Notes under the pieces: generated by a model
What the model was told of the DNA's origin: nothing
Seen by the model: the letters and a program-made list of their open reading frames with translations, nothing else
The model's database searches: none
In this document: piece by piece, positions 40,955 to 48,585 of the stretch
Numbering within the stretch: position 1 is the first letter of the stretch
How the letters are laid out: every line of letters starts with the position of its first letter
Made by a program: the position numbers and the translations under genes
DNA from: DATJFQ01 sp035495555
GTDB lineage: Bacteria; Acidobacteriota; Vicinamibacteria; Vicinamibacterales; 2-12-FULL-66-21
NCBI GenBank assembly: GCA_035495555.1
Contig: DATJFQ010000079.1
Coordinates: forward strand, 1 to 64,000
Length of the DNA: 64,000 bases
Direction of reading: 5' to 3'

Positions 40955-42184
40955 CTACTCTCCTGATCGTAGAGCCTTCCGCACGTCAGCCGCCAGATTT
41001 CCTTTGCGCCCGATCACCAGCGTGTCGAGTGACAGCCATCGTGCCACCGAGCGCAGCTCGTTCGCGAGTGCCGGTGCCACCGTACCCGACCGAAAACCGG
41101 GTTCCAGATACGCGGAATGGATCAGCAGCCGGGACGCCTTGCGGTCTGCTTTCAGATCCACCCGCGCAGCAAAGCGGTCCCCCAGCAGAAACGGCAGCAC
41201 GTAGTAGCCATAGATCCGCTTCGGCGCCGGAACGTAGATCTCGATCTGGTAGTCGAAGCCGAAGACCGAACGTGTCCACTCGCGCTCCCACATGAGCGGG
41301 TCGAAGGGTGACACGATGGCGCGGACATCGACCGCGCGCGGAATGGCGGCATCGGCCAGGACGTACGCGGGCTTTAACCATCCGTCGACGCGAACGCGCG
41401 CGAGCCGCCGCTCCTCCACCAGCGCCTCGAAGAGCAGCTCGAGCTTTCCGTCCGGCCGACGGCGCCCGTTCACCGTCTGACGATCCCACCACGCGTCGAT
41501 GTGAAAGTACTGCGCGATCTGCCGCGCGGTACCGATGCCCATCGCGCGAACCGCTCGAAGGATCAGCGCCTTTTTGGCATCGATCGCTGACGGGACAGGT
41601 GCCTGCAGAACGGCCGGGGGAATGACCCGTTCCGTGACGTCGTAGAGGCGCTCGAAGTGCGTCCGCCCGGCGACCGTCACGCGTCCCTGCGCAAAGAGGG
41701 ACTCGATGGCGCGCTTGCCTTTCGACCAGCCCCACCACGGGCCGGTGCTCTTGCCCGCGATGGAGAGACCGCCGGCCGCGAGCGGGCCGCGTTCGGCAAT
41801 CTCGTTGTACACGGCTTCGTTGTAGTCGCGCTCGCGCCTGCTGAGACCTGCCCACGCTTCGAGCTGGTTCTGCATGCGCCACCGCAGCAGCGGATGCAGA
41901 TCGACCGGAAGGAGGCATGCCGCATGGCCCCAGTATTCGAAGAGCTCGCGTTTTCGGTACGCGAGGTCGTCCAGGGCGGCGGCGGGATACGGCCCGTACC
42001 GCGAAAACGTCGGGAGGTAGTGCGCGCGTGCGAGTACGTTGACCGAGTCGATCTGGATCGCCGAGAGGCGCCTCGCGGTGGCGCGCACGTGCGCGGCCGT
42101 GGCGCGCCGCGGCCTGTTCACGCCGAAGCCGAGCGACGCCAGCGCGAGACGCCGCGCGTCCGCCGCCGACAGATCAGCGTTCAT
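40955..42184 (-). CDS. AlkX/YcaQ-type DNA glycosylase (HTH_42)
   Basis: 409 residues. The winged-helix glycosylase family signature is seen in RRLSAIQIDSVNVLARAHYLPTFSRYGPY, where Gln44-x-Asp46 is the QxD motif typical of the AlkX branch in contrast to QxQ in AlkZ. Other conserved blocks: LFEYWGHAACLLPV, WWGWSKGKRAIESLFAQGRVTVAGR, FERLYDVTERVIP and FDPLMWEREWTRSVFGFDYQIEIYVP. Characterised relatives (YcaQ) open DNA interstrand crosslinks and remove alkylated bases. It is flanked by an ATP-dependent ligase (30 bases upstream) and a zinc-ribbon gene (two bases downstream). Confidence 0.92.
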   Translation of the reverse strand: MNADLSAADARRLALASLGFGVNRPRRATAAHVRATARRLSAIQIDSVNVLARAHYLPTFSRYGPYPAAALDDLAYRKRELFEYWGHAACLLPVDLHPLLRWRMQNQLEAWAGLSRRERDYNEAVYNEIAERGPLAAGGLSIAGKSTGPWWGWSKGKRAIESLFAQGRVTVAGRTHFERLYDVTERVIPPAVLQAPVPSAIDAKKALILRAVRAMGIGTARQIAQYFHIDAWWDRQTVNGRRRPDGKLELLFEALVEERRLARVRVDGWLKPAYVLADAAIPRAVDVRAIVSPFDPLMWEREWTRSVFGFDYQIEIYVPAPKRIYGYYVLPFLLGDRFAARVDLKADRKASRLLIHSAYLEPGFRSGTVAPALANELRSVARWLSLDTLVIGRKGNLAADVRKALRSGE

Positions 42185-42214
42185 CGTTGAGCATCACCGA
42201 TCGCGCATCGCCGA

Positions 42215-43306
42215 TCACTTGCGCGCTTTTGCTGCGCCGAACACCTTCTCGAGCTCGTACGGCGGGGTGACCTCCAACTGCGCGTACGTGCAGTCCTTCG
42301 GCTCCTTGTCGGGACGCCATCGGACGAAAATCGCGGCGTGCCTGAACCGGTTCCCCTGCATGTGGTCGTACTTCACTTCGCACACGCGCTCGGTGCGCAC
42401 CGCCTCCCACGACAGGTCTTTCCCCGCACTCCACCGGCTCTGCCCGCCCGGCATCCGCGTCGCTTCACCGGCCGCATCCGCCCATTCGCGCCACGGATGA
42501 TCCGTCATCGCATTCTTGCGCAGCGGCTCGAGCACCGCCGCGAGCTCCTTCCGCTTCTGCATCGTGAAAGAGGACGTGACGCCCACGTGCTGCAGCTTGC
42601 CTGCATCGTCGTACAACCCAAGGAGCAGCGAGCCGACGAGGGTGCCCGGACCCGTCTTGTGCCAGCGGAATCCCGCGACAACGCAGTCCGCGGTGCGTGA
42701 ATGCTTGATCTTGAACATCGCGCGTTTGCCCGCTTCATACGGCAGGTTCACCGGCTTGGCCATGACGCCGTCGAGGCCGGCACCCTCGAAGCGCGCCAGC
42801 CACTCGACCGCGACATCGTGATCGCGCGTCATCGGCGTGAGGTGGACGGGCGCTTTGACGCCGCGCAGCAGGCGTTCGAGCAGCTCGCGCCGTCGCTCGA
42901 AGGGTGTCGCCCGCACGTCGCGCCCGTTCGCAGCGAGCACGTCGAATGCAACGAACGACGACGGCGTCTCCTTCGACAGCTTCGCGACGCGCGATGCGGC
43001 GGGATGCAGCCGCATCTGCAGCAGATCGAAGTCGAGGCCGTGCGGCGTCGCGATGACGATCTCCCCGTCGACGACGCAGCCGTCGGGCAGCGCGCGGAGC
43101 AGCCCCTCGTGCAGTTCCGGAAAATATCGATCGAGCGGCTTGAGATCCCGGCTCTGGATGAAGGCGTCGCCGCCGCCGCGGAATACGATCGCGCGAAAGC
43201 CGTCCCATTTGGGCTCGAACAGGAACCCGCCCGATCGCGGGATCTCCTCAGCCACCTTCGACAGCATGGGTTCGACGGGCGGGGCGAGTGGGAAGGCTGC
43301 CGTCAT
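42215..43306 (-). CDS. ATP-dependent DNA ligase, LigC/LigD-ligase type
   Basis: 363 residues from ATG 43306. The adenylation motif FEPKWDGFRAI gives catalytic Lys33. The other ligase motifs follow: SRDLKPLDRYFPEL, CVVDGEIVI, FVAFDVLAANG, GVMAKPVNLPYEAGKRAMFKIKH, and the OB-fold EVKYDHMQGNRFRHAAIFVRWRPD. There is no LigD polymerase or nuclease domain and no Ku gene in view, so it is a stand-alone ligase. Such enzymes act in base-excision or end-joining repair. It heads the minus-strand cassette continuing into AlkX and PDG-DUF1722. Confidence 0.93.
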   Translation of the reverse strand: MTAAFPLAPPVEPMLSKVAEEIPRSGGFLFEPKWDGFRAIVFRGGGDAFIQSRDLKPLDRYFPELHEGLLRALPDGCVVDGEIVIATPHGLDFDLLQMRLHPAASRVAKLSKETPSSFVAFDVLAANGRDVRATPFERRRELLERLLRGVKAPVHLTPMTRDHDVAVEWLARFEGAGLDGVMAKPVNLPYEAGKRAMFKIKHSRTADCVVAGFRWHKTGPGTLVGSLLLGLYDDAGKLQHVGVTSSFTMQKRKELAAVLEPLRKNAMTDHPWREWADAAGEATRMPGGQSRWSAGKDLSWEAVRTERVCEVKYDHMQGNRFRHAAIFVRWRPDKEPKDCTYAQLEVTPPYELEKVFGAAKARK

Positions 43307-43380
43307 GCGGCCCCCCCGCACCCGAGCACCGGCAGAGTCGACGACGCGGCACACGCCACGGCAACGCGCATTCGCCTCAC

Positions 43381-43386
43381 TATAAT
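43381..43386 (+). promoter_or_regulatory. TATAAT -10 box upstream of the SPFH gene
   Basis: A perfect TATAAT (context CACTATAATCGC) lies 104 bases before GTG 43490 in the divergent spacer shared with the ligase gene. The same TATAATCGC string occurs at 30177 and 54436, before other plus-strand genes. Confidence 0.5.
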
Positions 43387-43489
43387 CGCGTCGTCGGCAC
43401 CGGTCGAGCGCACCGACAGCCCTCGAGCCGCGGATCCTGCGACAGTCTCGGCCGTTCGCGGTATGCTCTCGCCATCCAGGGAGGTCACC

Positions 43490-44446
43490 GTGGCGGCAAT
43501 CGCACTCGTGCTCATCGTCGGCGTCATCGGGCTCATGTTCCTGTTTTCATGGTTCCGCAGCGTCCCGCAGTCGACCGTCGCCGTCATCACCGTCTTCGGC
43601 AAGTACCGCCGGATCATGCGCGAGGGGCTCAATTTCAAGATGCCCTGGGAGAGCGTCTTCCAGCGCCTGTCGCTGCAGAACCGCGCGCTCCAGCTCGAGT
43701 TTCAGGCCATCACGCAGGATCAGGCGAACGTGAAATTCGCGACCATGGTGTTGTACTCGGTGGCTGCCGCCGACGAGGAGAGCATCAAGAAAGCGATCTT
43801 CAGCTTCGCATCGCCTCAGGAATTCCAGCTCGCGCTGCAGCGTACGATCGACGGGTCGATCCGGCAGTTCGTCGCAACGACCAAGCAGGCCGATATTCTC
43901 GGGATGCGCGCCGAGATCGTCGATCACACGAAAAAGAACCTCGATGAAGTCGTCTCGTCGTGGGGCTACGTCGTCCGCGATATCCAGATCACCGACATGA
44001 CGTTCGACAAGGAGATCATGGATTCGATGGCACGCGTCGTGTCCTCGAAGAACCTGCTGGCCGCGGCCTCGAACGAAGGCGCGGCGCTCCTCGTGAAGCG
44101 GACGAAAGACGCGGAAGCCGAAGCCGCCTACAAGACCATCGGCGCCGAAGCCGAAAAGAAGGCCGCCGCACTCCGGGGCGAAGGGATGGCGCTCTTCCGG
44201 AAGAATGTCGCCGAAGGCATGCGGGATGCGGCGGAAAGCCTGCGCGTCGCCGGAGTCGACGCGAACTTCATCCTCTTCCTCGAGTACACCGACGCACTGA
44301 AATACGTCGCCGAGCATTCCGAAGGCAAGGTGATTTTCATGGATGCCGGCGCCGGCGGCAGCACACGCGCGCTGCAGGGCATCATCGGGATGAATGCGGA
44401 GGCGCCGATCGCATCGCCGCCGCCGAAACCGTCCACGCAGTCGTGA
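43490..44446 (+). CDS. SPFH/Band 7 (stomatin-prohibitin) membrane protein
   Basis: 318 residues from GTG 43490, with GGGAGG seven bases upstream; an in-frame ATG at 43463 lacks this site. One N-terminal membrane helix (VAAIALVLIVGVIGLMFLFSWF) is followed by the SPFH domain: VPQSTVAVITVFGKYRRIMREGLNFKMPW, LQNRALQLEFQAITQDQANVKFATMVLYSV, and the EVVSSWGYVVRDIQITDMTFDKEIMDSMARV helix. A coiled-coil tail with TKDAEAEAAYKTIGAEAEKKAAALRGEG follows. Such proteins assemble into membrane microdomain scaffolds, often guarding proteases such as HflB/FtsH. The last 65 bases overlap the GH43 gene on the other strand. Confidence 0.93.
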   Translation: MAAIALVLIVGVIGLMFLFSWFRSVPQSTVAVITVFGKYRRIMREGLNFKMPWESVFQRLSLQNRALQLEFQAITQDQANVKFATMVLYSVAAADEESIKKAIFSFASPQEFQLALQRTIDGSIRQFVATTKQADILGMRAEIVDHTKKNLDEVVSSWGYVVRDIQITDMTFDKEIMDSMARVVSSKNLLAAASNEGAALLVKRTKDAEAEAAYKTIGAEAEKKAAALRGEGMALFRKNVAEGMRDAAESLRVAGVDANFILFLEYTDALKYVAEHSEGKVIFMDAGAGGSTRALQGIIGMNAEAPIASPPPKPSTQS

Positions 44447-45437
44447 TCTTCTCCGGCGCGGCACGGAGTGGATCGGCCGCGACCCCGCCGATCGTGATCT
44501 TCACCGGCTCGATCCGCCCCTCGCGATCGAACCGCAGCTCGTCGATGCAGACGACGCGGTGGTTTCGATCGCGATCGCCAAGCGGCCTCCGGTGGTAGAC
44601 GATGTACCACTTCGACGAGCCAGGCGCGTGCAGGACCGAGTGGTGCCCGGCACCGGTCGCGACGGCGGGGTCCTGCTGCAGAATTCTGCCGACCCGTTCG
44701 AACGGACCGAAAGGCGACGAGCCCATCGCGTACGCTACCGCGTAGTCGGGCCCCGTCCACCCGCCTTCCGACCACATGAAGTAGTACTTCCCGTCCTTGA
44801 CGAGCATGAAGGCGCCCTCGACGTAACCCGTGGGCGTGATGTCCTTGAACAATGTCCCGTCGGGCAGCGGCACGATTCCGGTGAAGTCATCGTTCAACCG
44901 TGCGATGTTGCAGTGGCGCCACCCGCCGTACACGATGTACCAACGGCCGTCGACATCGCGAAACACCATCTGATCGATAGGCTGCGCACCGTTGTGAAAC
45001 GCGTCGATCAGCGGATGACCGAGCAGGTCGATGAACGGTCCGTCGGGCTGATGCGCGCGCGCCACGCCGATGCCGCCAATCTGGTTGTCGTTCTGAATGT
45101 CGTTGGCGCCGAAGAACAGGTAATACCAGCCGTCCTTCTCGACGATCGACGGAGCCCACACGGCGCGGCGCGCCCAACGCACGTCAGCGACGTCGAGCAC
45201 GTGCGGATGTTTCGTCCACGTGACGAGATCCGTTGACGAGAACGCGTCGAGGAACGTCTGTTCGTCGTACGGCGCCGAATAGGTCGGATAGATCCAGTAC
45301 TGCCCTGCGAACACGTGCGCCTCCGGATCCGCGTACCACCCGGGCAGAATGGGATTTCCCGACCTGACCTGCGCCAGGTTCACCGTGGCCGCGACAACGG
45401 CCAGCAGCGTCGCGGCGCCAGGCGACAGTATTCGCAC
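44382..45437 (-). CDS. Exported GH43-family glycoside hydrolase
   Basis: 351 residues with a signal peptide (MRILSPGAATLLAVVAATVNLAQVRS). The five-bladed GH43 propeller is clear: NPILPGWYADPEAHVFAGQYWIYPT (catalytic base Asp in ADPE), WAPSIVEKDGWYYLFFGA, IDQMVFRDVDGRWYIVYGG (pKa-tuning Asp), and GYVEGAFMLVKDGKYYFMWS (general acid Glu in VEGAF). GH43 enzymes cut arabinan, xylan side chains or galactan. It overlaps the SPFH gene 3' end by 65 bases convergently, so its last residues may be dispensable. A secreted unknown gene precedes it on the same strand with 39 bases between. Confidence 0.9.
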   Translation of the reverse strand: MRILSPGAATLLAVVAATVNLAQVRSGNPILPGWYADPEAHVFAGQYWIYPTYSAPYDEQTFLDAFSSTDLVTWTKHPHVLDVADVRWARRAVWAPSIVEKDGWYYLFFGANDIQNDNQIGGIGVARAHQPDGPFIDLLGHPLIDAFHNGAQPIDQMVFRDVDGRWYIVYGGWRHCNIARLNDDFTGIVPLPDGTLFKDITPTGYVEGAFMLVKDGKYYFMWSEGGWTGPDYAVAYAMGSSPFGPFERVGRILQQDPAVATGAGHHSVLHAPGSSKWYIVYHRRPLGDRDRNHRVVCIDELRFDREGRIEPVKITIGGVAADPLRAAPEKITTAWTVSAAAMRSAPPHSSR

Positions 45438-45476
45438 GCGCCGCGATCGTGGCCGATCGCGGCCGCGTTGGTCAAA

Positions 45477-46121
45477 TTACTGTACGGTGATCCGCGTCGC
45501 GGCCGTGGTGCCAGCGATCTCCTGCAGCACCGGGCCCGTGCCCAAGACATCCGTCGGGCCGTACAGTTTGAAATCCCATGTGCCGCTGTACGTTCTGCCG
45601 TCCGGCGCCACCCGGTTGCTCTCATCGATCCAGAAGATCGCCACGACGCTCCCGTCCGGCCCTGTGATCGCGCCGAAGTGGTGCAGTTTGATGGTGTCCT
45701 GCTCCGCGTGCTTCCACACGCCGAAACAGAACCCCGCCGGGGCCGGCTGGATTTTCTCCTCCCACTCCGTTCCATCGGCGTGCCACGTCTTCATCGTCTC
45801 GGCGAACTGAAATGCGTCCGGTGGTCCCGGGGGGATGACCGGAACTGGAATCGGCCCGGCCGTCGAGTACGTGGCGGTGTAGATCACGTGCCACAGGCCG
45901 ACGATGGTTGCAGGCTGGCCGCCGTTGTCGCCGGCCTGCTGGATCGGTGGCAGAGCCGCGTGCGCGGTGACGAACCCGGTCGGGGCCGATCCGGCCTTGC
46001 CGGGCACGACGCAACCCGCGCTCGCCCGGCTCGCGCTCAACAACAACCCTATTGCCGCTAATCCCATAACGGCGCCCAGGTGCGTGATTGACGACCGGGA
46101 CGCGATGTTCCCTCGTCTCAT
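45477..46121 (-). CDS. Secreted protein of unknown function
   Basis: 214 residues with an export signal (LGAVMGLAAIGLLLSASRASAGC; a Cys right after SAG could make it a lipoprotein). The mature part is a beta-rich domain with IVGLWHVIYTATYS, FAETMKTWHADGTEWEEKIQP, FCFGVWKHAEQDTIKLHHFG, GRTYSGTWDFKLYG and a VLQEIAGTTAATRITV ending. The pattern resembles lipocalin-like domains common in soil Acidobacteria, but no named family is recognised. It precedes GH43 on the same strand. Confidence 0.72.
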   Translation of the reverse strand: MRRGNIASRSSITHLGAVMGLAAIGLLLSASRASAGCVVPGKAGSAPTGFVTAHAALPPIQQAGDNGGQPATIVGLWHVIYTATYSTAGPIPVPVIPPGPPDAFQFAETMKTWHADGTEWEEKIQPAPAGFCFGVWKHAEQDTIKLHHFGAITGPDGSVVAIFWIDESNRVAPDGRTYSGTWDFKLYGPTDVLGTGPVLQEIAGTTAATRITVQ

Positions 46122-46295
46122 AGGTCCTCCTCACAAAGGCTTATGTCGCGCGCGGTAATGCCCCCTCGCAATGCCGCAACGCGCGATGTGAGGGCGGAAG
46201 CTAACACGGGGAATCCCACCGGCAATTTGAGGTGTGCATGAGGAGCGGCGCCGCCTTGATGAAGGTGTAAACTGCTGAGCGGCAAGGACGTCTGG

Positions 46296-48473
46296 GTGCA
46301 CATGAGGACGACACGGCGCCGGTTCGGCCGGTTCGAGCTGGACGTGGAGGGGCTCCGCCTGTTCCGTGATGGCCGCCGGGTCAAAATCCAGCCGCAGCCC
46401 TTGCGAATGCTGCTCGCGCTGACGGACCGGCCCGGCGAGCTCGTCACCCGCGACGAGCTCCGTACGCTCATCTGGGGACATGCGACGTACGTCGAATTCG
46501 ATCAGGGGCTCGGTTACTGTGCGCGGCAGATTCGCCTCGCCCTCGCGGACGACGCCGGTCATCCCATCTACGTCGAGACCATCAAGGGCCGCGGCTATCG
46601 CTTCGTCGCGCCTGTGATCGAAGAAGGGCCCGCTACCCAGATCGCCGGTGCGCCTCAGGATCATCCCGTTGCTCACGACGCCGACGCGGCTTCGGTTCCG
46701 GCAATAGCTCCCGTCAGCGAGCCGGCCAGGCTGCGCGCGAGGGCTGTGGCGATCACAGCCGCCGCAACCGTGGTAGCTGCCTCGGTCGGGATCGGGCTCT
46801 GGACCAGACTTCCGACAACCCGCCCGATCTATACGCAGGTGACGAATTTCACGGACGCGGCTGTTTCACCGGCCGTGTCGCCGGACGGACGCACGATCGC
46901 CTTCATTCGCGAGGCTGAACCGTCGTATCCGATCGAGGGTGAAGTCTTCGTCAAGCGACTGCCCGGTTCAGAGGCCGTTCAGTTGACGCACGACGGCTTT
47001 CCCAAGTACGGCGTCACCTTCTCGCCGGACGGGTCTGAAATCACATACACCGTCGCGACCAGCCGGCAGTGGAACACCATGGCGGTATCCGTGCTGGGCG
47101 GCGAACCGCGCCTTCTGCTGACGAATGCATCGGGCCTGAGGTGGCTGGATCCGCACCGCGTCCTGTTTTCCGAGTTCACCAGCGGCATTCACATGGGCCT
47201 GGTCACGGCCACTGACACACGGGCGGACCTTCGCCGGATTTATCTGCCGGCGCACGAACGCGGGATGGCGCACGAAGGATCACTGTCGGCGGATCGCCGA
47301 TGGGTGCTCGTCGTGGAAATGGGTCCCGACGGCGGATGGCAGCCGTGTCGGCTCGTGCCGTTCGACGGCCGTAGTTCAGGTGCGCCAGTCGGCCCCCCGG
47401 ACAGCCATTGCACATCGGCGGCTTGGTCTGCTGATGGCCGCGTGATGTACTTCGCCGCCAGTACCGGCCTCGGCAGTCATATCTGGCGACAGCGCTTCCC
47501 GAACGGACCAGCCGAACAACTCACGGATGGACCGCAGGAGGAACAGGGAGTGGCCCTGAGTGCGGACGGCCGCTCATTGCTGACGTCGGTCGGCAGCGAG
47601 GTGAGCGAGCTCTGGATCCGCAATGAATCAGGTGAACGGCTGCTCTCGTCTGAAGGATTCGCGCAGGGCCCGTCATACTCGTCCGACGGCGGGACGCTGT
47701 ACTACATGTTGGGCGACGTCGCGACCGGACGCCCGAGCGAACTGTGGGCGTTCGACGTGAATTCCGGCAAAGGCCGGCCAATCGTGCAGGGATTCCTGAT
47801 GCGGAGTTACGACGTGTCAGAGGACGGGCGCACGATCGTGTTCTCCGCCCGTGCTGGCGATGGCCGATCGGAACTGTGGCTGGCGTCGGCCGATCATTCC
47901 TTTGCACCGCAGCGATTGAGCAGCTCCGGGAGCGACTCCCCTTTCTTTGGATCCGCGGGGCGAATCGTGTTCCGCGCGACTGACGGGAAAGCCAACTACC
48001 TGTTCGAAATGGATTCCGACGGCAGCCATCGCCGCAAAGTCCGTGCAGAGCCCATAATCGAATTGATGGGGCGCTCCAGGGACCGGCGTTGGGTGGTCTC
48101 GATGGTGCCGGCGAAAGCCGGACCGCCAGTCGCAACGGTTCTGGTGCCGCTCGAGCACGGCGACGAACAGCGGGTGTGCCCAGCCCTGTGCAGCGTGAAA
48201 TGGTCGCCCTCCGGCGATCGGTTTTTTCTGCAACCCGTCCAGGACTTTGCGAGGGGCGACGCGCTGGTGTTTCCGCTCGCCGGACATGAAGCGTCGCCCG
48301 TGCTCCCGGCCGCAGGCGTCGTCTCGGTGGCCGAGGGAGCATCGCTGGCCGGCGCCAGCGTCGTTCACCTCGGGGCCGCGCGGAACCGCGCCGTGCCGGG
48401 GCCGTCGGCAGAGACGTTCGTTTACACGAAAACCGTCGCGCACCGGAACCTGTTCTGGATTTCGCTCAGATGA
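46296..48473 (+). CDS. ToxR/CadC-like regulator: winged helix, membrane helix and TolB-like propeller
   Basis: 725 residues from GTG 46296 (AAGGA seven bases upstream; ATG 46302 is possible). Residues about 10-100 are an OmpR-type winged helix: FGRFELDVEGLRLFRDGRRVKIQPQPLRMLLALTDRPGELVTRDELRTLIWG, then the wing YVETIKGRGYRFVAPV. A membrane helix follows at about 147-170 (RAVAITAAATVVAASVGIGLW), then a WD40/TolB-like six-bladed propeller (VSPAVSPDGRTIAFIRE; SYDVSEDGRTIVFSAR; SVKWSPSGDRFFL). This single-protein sensor layout is very common in Acidobacteriota. The propeller should sense a periplasmic ligand and the cytoplasmic winged helix control transcription. It stands alone. Confidence 0.93.
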   Translation: MHMRTTRRRFGRFELDVEGLRLFRDGRRVKIQPQPLRMLLALTDRPGELVTRDELRTLIWGHATYVEFDQGLGYCARQIRLALADDAGHPIYVETIKGRGYRFVAPVIEEGPATQIAGAPQDHPVAHDADAASVPAIAPVSEPARLRARAVAITAAATVVAASVGIGLWTRLPTTRPIYTQVTNFTDAAVSPAVSPDGRTIAFIREAEPSYPIEGEVFVKRLPGSEAVQLTHDGFPKYGVTFSPDGSEITYTVATSRQWNTMAVSVLGGEPRLLLTNASGLRWLDPHRVLFSEFTSGIHMGLVTATDTRADLRRIYLPAHERGMAHEGSLSADRRWVLVVEMGPDGGWQPCRLVPFDGRSSGAPVGPPDSHCTSAAWSADGRVMYFAASTGLGSHIWRQRFPNGPAEQLTDGPQEEQGVALSADGRSLLTSVGSEVSELWIRNESGERLLSSEGFAQGPSYSSDGGTLYYMLGDVATGRPSELWAFDVNSGKGRPIVQGFLMRSYDVSEDGRTIVFSARAGDGRSELWLASADHSFAPQRLSSSGSDSPFFGSAGRIVFRATDGKANYLFEMDSDGSHRRKVRAEPIIELMGRSRDRRWVVSMVPAKAGPPVATVLVPLEHGDEQRVCPALCSVKWSPSGDRFFLQPVQDFARGDALVFPLAGHEASPVLPAAGVVSVAEGASLAGASVVHLGAARNRAVPGPSAETFVYTKTVAHRNLFWISLR

Positions 48474-48536
48474 GATCAACTTCACAGCTACTCAGCCAGC
48501 AAGGACACACGCGCCTGAAGTGAAGCTCCTTGATTA

Positions 48537-48584
48537 CTTCTGTCGTTGAGTCGTTGAGTAGTTGTGTCGTTGTGTAGTTGTGTG
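48537..48584. repeat. GTTGAGT/GTTGTGT repeat array between convergent genes
   Basis: Nine-to-seven-base words GTTGAGTC, GTTGAGTA, GTTGTGTC, GTTGTGTA and GTTGTGTG run tandem between the ToxR/TolB stop and the amidase stop codon, ending next to the latter. Same AGTTG/CGTTG word family as elsewhere. Confidence 0.7.
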
Positions 48585-48585
48585 A

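Noticed and set aside
42701..43489. Extension of the SPFH gene to 581 residues
   Set aside because: The added part is antisense to the DNA ligase. The GTG at 43490 has a ribosome site and gives the expected membrane helix at the start.
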